12,028 nucleotides of DNA from Methylophilaceae bacterium UBA6140 (lineage in GTDB: Bacteria; Pseudomonadota; Gammaproteobacteria; Burkholderiales; Methylophilaceae), in assembly GCA_002423265.1 (NCBI GenBank), contig DIVE01000050.1:4818-16845 (forward strand). The letters run 5' to 3'. The first letter of the stretch is position 1. Each line of letters begins with the position of its first letter. The position numbers and the translations under genes were made by a program. This document shows, one piece after another, positions 7,372 to 12,028 of the stretch. Under the pieces are notes generated by a model. The model did not search any database, had not been told where the DNA came from, and was given only the letters and a program-made list of their open reading frames with translations.

Positions 7372-7456
7372 GCCGGGATGGCGGAATTGGTAGACGCAGC
7401 GGACTCAAAATCCGCCGCCGCGAGGTGTGGGGGTTCGAGTCCCCCTCCCGGCACCA
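7372..7456 (+). tRNA. tRNA-Leu(CAA)
   Basis: The 85-base gene folds as a type II tRNA. Acceptor GCCGGGA (7372-7378) pairs with TCCCGGC (7446-7452), with discriminator A7453 and an encoded CCA at 7454-7456. The anticodon arm is GCGGA/TCCGC around loop CTCAAAA, giving anticodon CAA at 7406-7408, which reads UUG leucine codons. A long variable arm and a T arm (GGGGG, TTCGAGT, CCCCC) follow. The D loop contains the expected GGTAGACGC. Its anticodon is not a substrate for the adjacent QueA. No repeated copy of the tRNA 3' end is seen in the window, so there is no sign of an integrated element. Confidence 0.97.
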
Positions 7457-7548
7457 AAAGTTGTTGTTCAGTTCATCAATCGCTGGATCCGTTCAGGATC
7501 AAGACACTTCAGCTATCAATAACAGACCTCCAAGCGGCCATCGTGCTG

Positions 7549-7577
7549 TTGCCGCAAATTCAGGCTGAATCTATCCT
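7549..7577 (+). promoter_or_regulatory. Possible promoter of the protease-TPR gene
   Basis: TTGCCG (7549-7554) and TATCCT (7572-7577) are 17 bases apart, each 4/6 to consensus. The -10 lies inside a TTCAGG/CCTGAA palindrome cluster, so a repressor bound there would block it. Weak but well spaced. Confidence 0.3.
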
Positions 7578-7589
7578 GAATTTCAGGAT
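7556..7589. repeat. Nested TTCAGG inverted repeats (possible operator)
   Basis: AAATTCAGG (7556-7564) and CCTGAAATT-type arm CCTGAATTT (7575-7583) are perfect inverted copies 10 bases apart. The right arm is also half of a second palindrome, ATCCTGAA-T-TTCAGGAT (7573-7589). A further direct copy, TTCAGGATC, is at 7492-7500. No T tract follows, so terminator function is unlikely. Confidence 0.5.
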
Positions 7590-7593
7590 CATA

Positions 7594-7608
7594 AGTTTAA
7601 CTTAAACT
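7594..7608. repeat. Palindrome AGTTTAA-C-TTAAACT
   Basis: A perfect 7-base inverted repeat around one central base, 17 bases before the protease-TPR start codon. Its size and position suit an operator for a dimeric regulator near the start of the transcript. Confidence 0.4.
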
Positions 7609-7625
7609 CGCTTTCGGGGTTTGCA

Positions 7626-8645
7626 ATGTTGCGCGGTTCGCTGATCTTCTTTCTATCCTTCCCGTTATTCGCATTCGCTCAGCCGAATATGGCGCAGTTG
7701 CTGGCGCTCAATCTTTCCATGGTGCAGGTTTCGGTCGAGTTGCCCAACGGCAGTACCGGTACCGGTTCCGGCGTTGTGGTGGACGAATACCATGTCGCCA
7801 CCAACTGCCATGTGCTCGCTGATGCCCGCGGCGTGAGTGTGGCCAAGTATGGCGCCGGCCATCAGCCGGTAGCGCTCAAGGCAGACTGGAAGCACGATCT
7901 CTGTCTGCTGAAGTTCAGCAAGCTGCCGTTCCCTGTCGTCACGCTGAGAGACAGTGCCAGCCTGCAATACGAGCAGGAGGTTTTCGTCATCAGTTATCCG
8001 AACGATACCAATGTGCCGCAACCCTCCTACGGCAGCATCAAGGCGCTTTATCCTTACGACGGCAGCGTCATCGTGCGTTCGGATGCAGCCTTTTCCCTGG
8101 GTTCAAGCGGCGGTGCGCTGTTCGATCAGGATTCAAGGCTGATCGGCATTACCACCTTCAAGAGTCCCGGTCGCAACGCGTATTACTATAGTCTGCCGGT
8201 CGAGTGGATCAGGCAGCTGGTTGCCTCGCCCGATCTGCTTGATTTGACATCGACCGAAGCACCTTTCTGGAGCTTGCCTGAGGCTGAACGGCCATTTTTC
8301 ATGCAGGTTGTGTTGCCTTATCAGAATGGCGTATGGGATGACTTGAAGCGGATCGCGGCGAAATGGGTTAAGGAAGAGCCCGCCAATGCCGATGCGTCTT
8401 ATTACCTCGGCCGCGCTCAATACGAGCTGAAGCAACCACGAGAGGCTGAGCTTTACCTGGCGCAGGCGGTGACGCTCAATCCGCGTCATCTCGAAGCGCA
8501 GGTGGCGCTGGCCCGGCTTGCGATCGACCAGGGCAGGTTTCGACTGGCGGCATCGATCCGCGATCAGGTCAGAAATCTGAGTGTTGAAGAAGCGGAGGCG
8601 CTCGACCGGCACATCGAAAAAATGGCCTCGACCGCTATCAATTGA
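7626..8645 (+). CDS. Exported trypsin-like serine protease with C-terminal TPR region
   Basis: The 339-residue protein has a signal peptide (MLRGSLIFFLSFPLFAFA, cleavage near 18). A chymotrypsin-fold protease domain spans about 28-200 with a full catalytic triad: His62 in TNCHVL, Asp91 in HDLCLLK and Ser161 in LGSSGGALF. This is the DegP/HtrA-like branch of bacterial S1 proteases, but no PDZ domain follows. Instead, residues about 235-335 form helical repeats; one clear TPR is ADASYYLGRAQYELKQPREAELYLAQAV, followed by a second degenerate unit at LEAQVALARLAIDQGRFRLA. The TPR part may bind substrates or partners in the periplasm. Cys61 and Cys93 lie next to His62 and Asp91 and may form a disulfide. 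ATG 7626 has GGGG 6 bases upstream. The gene appears monocistronic. Confidence 0.9.
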   Translation: MLRGSLIFFLSFPLFAFAQPNMAQLLALNLSMVQVSVELPNGSTGTGSGVVVDEYHVATNCHVLADARGVSVAKYGAGHQPVALKADWKHDLCLLKFSKLPFPVVTLRDSASLQYEQEVFVISYPNDTNVPQPSYGSIKALYPYDGSVIVRSDAAFSLGSSGGALFDQDSRLIGITTFKSPGRNAYYYSLPVEWIRQLVASPDLLDLTSTEAPFWSLPEAERPFFMQVVLPYQNGVWDDLKRIAAKWVKEEPANADASYYLGRAQYELKQPREAELYLAQAVTLNPRHLEAQVALARLAIDQGRFRLAASIRDQVRNLSVEEAEALDRHIEKMASTAIN

Positions 8646-8720
8646 GGCGGTTTTCTGATGCAAAATTTCTTCGACCAATCAGTCTCTTATGATCATTCTT
8701 CGATCGAATTCATGCCTGTC

Positions 8721-8744
8721 TGCAAGGCCCTGTATCGGCCTGCA
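8721..8744. other. Hairpin downstream of the protease gene
   Basis: TGCAAGGCC (8721-8729) pairs with GGCCTGCA (8737-8744) with a single bulged A and a 7-base loop. There is no T tract, so an intrinsic terminator is not supported. It may be a 3' end structure of the protease transcript. Nearby short palindromes are TTCGATCGAA (8699-8708) and CGGCGCCG (8747-8754). Confidence 0.3.
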
Positions 8745-8800
8745 ACCGGCGCCGAATCTAACTTGCTTGTACAAGGTTGGCAATTGTGATAGTTTTCGTT

Positions 8801-8861
8801 TTGTAACCAGATGTGACAAATTGTCGCAACTTGTAACAGTCTTGTAATTCGTTGTACCCGG
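8801..8861 (+). repeat. Helically phased TTGTAAC-like direct repeats upstream of the oxidase operon
   Basis: Related words start at 8801 (TTGTAAC), 8811 (ATGTGAC), 8821 (TTGTCGC), 8831 (TTGTAAC), 8842 (TTGTAAT) and 8852 (TTGTACC), so spacings are 10, 10, 10, 11 and 10 bases. That places all copies on one face of the helix, as in sites for tandemly binding regulators. A similar TTGTAC occurs at 8767 inside CTTGTACAAG. The rest of the gap 8646-8930 holds short palindromes and a T-rich run (8862-8868). Confidence 0.6.
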
Positions 8862-8917
8862 TTTTTTTGTTGTTGCAGTTCCTGGAATAAAGCCGCCCGC
8901 CAAGAGGTGGCTAGAGT

Positions 8918-8923
8918 GGGGAG
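8918..8923 (+). promoter_or_regulatory. Shine-Dalgarno fixing the GTG start of the DUF2244 gene
   Basis: GGGGAG lies 7 bases before GTG 8931. The in-frame GTG codons at 8907 and 8916 have no comparable site upstream, so 8931 is the preferred start. Confidence 0.6.
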
Positions 8924-8930
8924 AACAGCA

Positions 8931-9395
8931 GTGGCAACACCCGTTACAGATTACAAAGTCGTCGTGCGACCGCATTGCGCCCTGACACCTGGGGCGATGA
9001 TGACGGTTGTCGTCTGCATCGCTACATTCTCTCTTCTCATTGGTATCGGGTTTTCCGTTGCCGGCGCATGGCTTGTGATGCCTTTCGCCGGGCTGGAAGC
9101 ACTCGCGATTGCATATGCCTTCTATTACATCCACTGTCATTCCGCGGATTTTGAAAGCATCACAATCGAAGGCGATACGCTCTCGATAGAAAAACACGAT
9201 TACAAACACGACAGCCGGTTCGTATGCAACCGTTACTGGGCGCAAGTTTTTCTGAGAGCCTTGCCATGCGGCGATCAATCCCTGTTGCTGCGTTCGCATG
9301 GCAGGGAGATCGAGTTCGGTCGCCATTTTATGAACAACAATCAACGTTTGCAGTTGGCAAAACAATTAAAAAAACGTGTTGGTGTTATTACTTAA
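8931..9395 (+). CDS. DUF2244 membrane protein of the cytochrome oxidase cluster
   Basis: From GTG 8931 the product has 154 residues; the frame is open from GTG 8907, which would add 8 residues. Two adjacent membrane helices (about 22-40 and 44-67) are followed by a soluble region with SITIEGDTLSIEKHDY and a C-terminal basic helix ending in QLAKQLKKR. This layout, a short N-terminus, a helical hairpin and a PH-like beta domain of about 80 residues, fits the DUF2244 family. Members often sit beside cytochrome c oxidase genes, as here: coxB starts 18 bases after the stop. The biochemical role is not established; help in oxidase assembly is a guess from position. As the first gene after the regulatory-looking gap, it probably leads the cox operon. 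Confidence 0.83.
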   Translation: MATPVTDYKVVVRPHCALTPGAMMTVVVCIATFSLLIGIGFSVAGAWLVMPFAGLEALAIAYAFYYIHCHSADFESITIEGDTLSIEKHDYKHDSRFVCNRYWAQVFLRALPCGDQSLLLRSHGREIEFGRHFMNNNQRLQLAKQLKKRVGVIT

Positions 9396-9403
9396 CCTGA
9401 TTT

Positions 9404-9408
9404 GGGAG
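9404..9408 (+). promoter_or_regulatory. Shine-Dalgarno deciding the coxB start
   Basis: GGGAG lies 5 bases before ATG 9414. The frame extends back to TTG 9402, which would itself overlap this site, and a second ATG is at 9420 with poorer spacing to a purine run. ATG 9414 is preferred. Confidence 0.5.
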
Positions 9409-9413
9409 TGGGT

Positions 9414-10595
9414 ATGGTGATGGAGTTTATAAGAAAAACGGGGCTGTTTCTGACGCTGGCTTTGCTGCCATCCGGCTTGCTGGCACAAGAGGCAAAGGAT
9501 GCAAAATGGAATTTGCCGGAGCCGGTAACGCCGCTGGCCAGGGATATTTTCCAGATTCACAACCAGTTCATGCTGGTTATTTTCATCATGTTCATTGTCG
9601 TGCTGGCGATCATGATCTACTCGATCGTCAAACACCGCAAAAGCCGCGGACATCAGCCGGCGACCTTTACCGGCCCCACGACCAGGTCGCAAATCGCCTG
9701 GACACTGGTGCCATTTGCCATCCTGCTCTACATCGACTTCATCCTGATGGGCATTCCTGCGGTACACAGTATCCAGTTGATGGAAGACACCAAACAGGGC
9801 GCCACCATGGTGGTCAAGGTTACCGGCTCGCAATGGCGCTGGCAGTATGAGTACATGGACGGCGAAGCTCAGGGCATCAAGTTTCTCAGCAATCTCACCA
9901 CGCCGCAGGACCAGATCTACAACCAGCAGGAAAAGGGCAAGGATTATCTGCTCGAAGTCGATAACCCGATGGTGATTCCGGTGGGCGAAAAAGTCCGGGT
10001 GTTGCTGACAGCGAGCGACGTCATCCACAACTGGTGGGTGCCGGCCTTCGGCTCGGCGCGTGATGCCATTCCCGGTTTCCTGCGCGAGACCTGGGTGCAG
10101 GCTGAAAAGCCCGGCAGATATCGTGGCCAGTGCAAGGAGTTGTGCGGCAAGGGTCATGGCTTCATGCCTATCGTCGTTGATGTGTTGCCGCAGGAGGAGT
10201 ACAAGCTGTGGGTTGCCGCCAAGCAGGAGGAAATGCAGGCGGCCAGCGCCGGTGCCGACAAGGAATGGACGATGGAAGAACTGGTATCTCACGGCAAGGG
10301 GGTGTATGAGAAGAATTGCGCCGTCTGCCATCAGGCCAACGGCCAAGGGCTGCCGCCTGCTTTCCCGGCGCTGACCGGCAGCAAGATCGTTGCCGGCCCC
10401 AATATCGATGCGGATGGCCGCATGCTGCTTGATAGCCATCTGGATCGTGTATGGAACGGCAAGAACATCATGCCAGGCTGGAAAGATACGCTCAACGATG
10501 TCGATATCGCTGCCGTCATCACCTATGAGCGCAATGCGCTTGGCAATTCGGTTGGTGACATGTTGCAGCCTTCGCAAGTCAAGGCCTTGCGCTAA
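9414..10595 (+). CDS. coxB: Cytochrome c oxidase subunit II with fused cytochrome c domain
   Basis: The subunit accepts electrons at a binuclear CuA centre in the periplasm and passes them to haem a in subunit I. From ATG 9414 it has 393 residues: a signal-like segment (about 5-22, ending LLA), two membrane helices (about 54-74 and 97-117), a CuA cupredoxin domain (about 125-265) and a C-terminal class I cytochrome c domain (about 290-390). CuA ligands are visible: His205 in VIHNWWVP, then Cys240, Cys244, His248 and Met251 in GQCKELCGKGHGFM. The haem site is Cys302-Ala-Val-Cys305-His306, with Met353 in NIMPGW the likely sixth ligand. The fusion marks a caa3-like oxidase, in which the attached haem receives electrons from a donor cytochrome. 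All ligands are intact. It precedes coxA by 50 bases. Confidence 0.96.
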   Translation: MVMEFIRKTGLFLTLALLPSGLLAQEAKDAKWNLPEPVTPLARDIFQIHNQFMLVIFIMFIVVLAIMIYSIVKHRKSRGHQPATFTGPTTRSQIAWTLVPFAILLYIDFILMGIPAVHSIQLMEDTKQGATMVVKVTGSQWRWQYEYMDGEAQGIKFLSNLTTPQDQIYNQQEKGKDYLLEVDNPMVIPVGEKVRVLLTASDVIHNWWVPAFGSARDAIPGFLRETWVQAEKPGRYRGQCKELCGKGHGFMPIVVDVLPQEEYKLWVAAKQEEMQAASAGADKEWTMEELVSHGKGVYEKNCAVCHQANGQGLPPAFPALTGSKIVAGPNIDADGRMLLDSHLDRVWNGKNIMPGWKDTLNDVDIAAVITYERNALGNSVGDMLQPSQVKALR

Positions 10596-10645
10596 GGCGA
10601 TACCACTGACATTGAATCAGGACTTTAGGTTTTAAGGAGATTTTG

Positions 10646-12028
10646 ATGAGTTACTCAGCTACAGCGCATCATGACGAGCATCATGATCATCCAACGGGCA
10701 TCATGCGTTGGTTTACGACGACGAACCATAAAGATATCGGCACCATGTATCTGGTCTTTTCGCTCATCATGTTCATGGTGGGCGGCTTCATGATACTGGC
10801 TGTCAGGGCCGAGCTGTTTCAGCCGGGCATGCAACTCATGCAGCCGGAGTTTTATAATCAGCTCATCGGCGTGCATGCGCTGATCATGATTTTTGCGGCG
10901 CTGATGCCGGCGGCCACCGGTTTCGCCAACTGGATGTTGCCATTGCAGCTGGGTGCCCCGGACATGGCGTTGCCGCGGCTCAACAACTGGGGCTTCTGGC
11001 TGTTGCCGCCGGCGGCCATTCTGCTCACGCTGCCATTTGCCCTGGCGCTGATCGGTATCGGCGATGGTGCGATTGCAACCGGCTGGACCTTCTACGCGCC
11101 TCTCTCAACGCAGGGCGGTATCGGCGTTGATTTCGCCATTTTTGCCGTGCATATTCTCGGTATTTCCTCGGTGATGGGTTCTATCAACGTCATCGTGACG
11201 ATATTCAATATGCGCGCGCCCGGCATGACGCTGATGAAAATGCCGATCTTTGCCTGGGGCTGGCTGATTACCGCATTCCTGCTGATTGCGACCATCCCTG
11301 TGCTGGCCGGTGCAGTTACCATGCTGCTGACCGATCGCCACTTCGGCACACATTTCTTCAACGCAGCCGGTGGTGGTGATCCCATCCTGTTCCAGCATCT
11401 GTTCTGGTTTTTCGGTCACCCCGAGGTGTATATCGTGCTATTGCCGGTCTGGGGTTTCATGCCGCAGATCCTGCAGACGTTCTCGCGTAAGCCGATGTAT
11501 GGCTACAAGGCGCAGGTTTATTCGCTCTGGGGTATTGGTGTTCTGTCGCTGGTTGTATGGGCGCACCATTTCTTTACAGTGGGGCTGCCGATCCCGGCAC
11601 TGATTTATTTCATGTTCAGCACCATGGCGATTTCACTGCCGCTGGCTGTCCTGTTCTTCTGCTGGATCGCTACCATCTGGCGCGGCTCCATGACTTTTGA
11701 AACACCGATGCTGTTCGCCATCGGCTGGATCATCCTCTTCGGCATCGGCGGCCTGACCGGTCTGGTGCTGGCGGACGTGGCGGCGGATGCGCAATACCAT
11801 CACACCTACTTCGTTGTTGCCCACTTCCATTACACGCTGTTTGCCGGCGGCATCATGGGCATCATGGCAGGTGTTTACTACTGGTTGCCGAAGATGACCG
11901 GTCACATGTACAGCGAGACGCTGGGCAAATGGCATTTCTGGCTGACAGCAATCTCCTTCAATCTGACCTTTATTCCGCAGTTTTTCCTCGGTCTTGCCGG
12001 CATGCCGCGCCGCATTCCTGACTATGCG
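10646..12028 (+). CDS. coxA: Cytochrome c oxidase subunit I, 3' truncated by window
   Basis: This is the catalytic haem-copper subunit, which reduces oxygen to water and pumps protons across the inner membrane. The 461 residues present are open to the window edge; a typical CoxA is about 520-540, so roughly the last 60-80 are missing. ATG 10646 follows a strong AAGGAG (10634-10639). A His-rich start (residues 8-15, HHDEHHDH) precedes the usual RWFTTTNHKDIGTMY. Visible sites: His77 (haem a, in GVHALIMIF), GAPDMALPRLNN for the D-channel entrance, HPEVY at 258-262 with His258 as CuB ligand, Glu260 at the channel end and Tyr262 for the His-Tyr cross-link, His307-His308 (CuB), and HHTYFVVAHFHY with His393 (haem a3) and His395 (haem a). 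Glu260 places it in the A1-type. No missing key residue. Confidence 0.97.
   Translation, partial: MSYSATAHHDEHHDHPTGIMRWFTTTNHKDIGTMYLVFSLIMFMVGGFMILAVRAELFQPGMQLMQPEFYNQLIGVHALIMIFAALMPAATGFANWMLPLQLGAPDMALPRLNNWGFWLLPPAAILLTLPFALALIGIGDGAIATGWTFYAPLSTQGGIGVDFAIFAVHILGISSVMGSINVIVTIFNMRAPGMTLMKMPIFAWGWLITAFLLIATIPVLAGAVTMLLTDRHFGTHFFNAAGGGDPILFQHLFWFFGHPEVYIVLLPVWGFMPQILQTFSRKPMYGYKAQVYSLWGIGVLSLVVWAHHFFTVGLPIPALIYFMFSTMAISLPLAVLFFCWIATIWRGSMTFETPMLFAIGWIILFGIGGLTGLVLADVAADAQYHHTYFVVAHFHYTLFAGGIMGIMAGVYYWLPKMTGHMYSETLGKWHFWLTAISFNLTFIPQFFLGLAGMPRRIPDYA

Noticed and set aside
7372..7456. tRNA-Leu as an integration site of a mobile element
   Set aside because: No integrase gene and no second copy of the tRNA 3' end occur in the window; the flanking genes are housekeeping.
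7486..7500. GATCC-GTTCA-GGATC hairpin after the tRNA as a terminator
   Set aside because: The stem is only 5 bases and no T tract follows.
8679..9365. 228-codon open frame opposite the DUF2244 gene and its upstream region
   Set aside because: It would run through the phased repeat array and opposite a recognised family; its low-complexity translation shows no domain.
9366..10577. 403-codon open frame antisense to coxB
   Set aside because: It mirrors a strongly supported coxB with intact CuA and haem ligands; the translation has no recognisable domain and is His/Asp/Arg-rich in the way reverse frames of GC-rich genes are.

Overview
The window looks like the chromosome of an aerobic or facultative betaproteobacterium, probably near the Nitrosomonadales or a related group. 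This is an inference from moderately high GC, a bacterial-type ProS of 570 residues, a subunit II with a fused haem domain in a coxBA order preceded by a DUF2244 gene, and the overall gene mix. I see no mobile element, integrase, CRISPR array or rRNA, and the gene content is mostly core.

Left part, + strand (1-2157): the 3' end of a LemA-family gene, then two TPM-domain genes that overlap by 7 bases, then a small exported protein that starts on GTG 10 bases further on. The tight packing suggests one envelope-related operon. The last protein carries an ordered Cys-His-Asp set that resembles a transglutaminase-like/papain-like fold. A short promoter-bearing gap leads to proS (prolyl-tRNA synthetase) and, 16 bases after it, a TTG-started secreted lytic transglycosylase. 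A 200-base gap with a plausible promoter precedes a monocistronic DUF1097 membrane protein, which ends at a clear bidirectional terminator (5296-5331).

Middle part, - strand (5353-7338): queA (queuosine biosynthesis) with a downstream gene for a secreted, probably beta-propeller protein of unknown function. queA is divergent from a complete tRNA-Leu(CAA) with encoded CCA. Only 33 bases separate the queA start codon from the tRNA 5' end, and they hold a back-to-back -10 element.

Right part, + strand (7457-12028): a gap rich in TTCAGG palindromes, then an exported trypsin-like protease with a C-terminal TPR region, then a 285-base intergenic region with the most striking non-coding signal in the window: six TTGTAAC-like words at 10-11 base spacing (8801-8861). 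This region lies upstream of a DUF2244 membrane protein gene, coxB with a fused cytochrome c domain, and coxA, which runs off the window. Together these encode part of a caa3-like/A-type haem-copper oxidase.

Three genes appear to use non-ATG starts (GTG 1549, TTG 3977, GTG 8931), chosen from ribosome-binding-site position or signal-peptide logic. No clearly new multi-gene system was found. The best leads are the phased repeat array before the oxidase genes, the transglutaminase-like gene in the LemA/TPM cluster, and the palindrome cluster before the protease gene.
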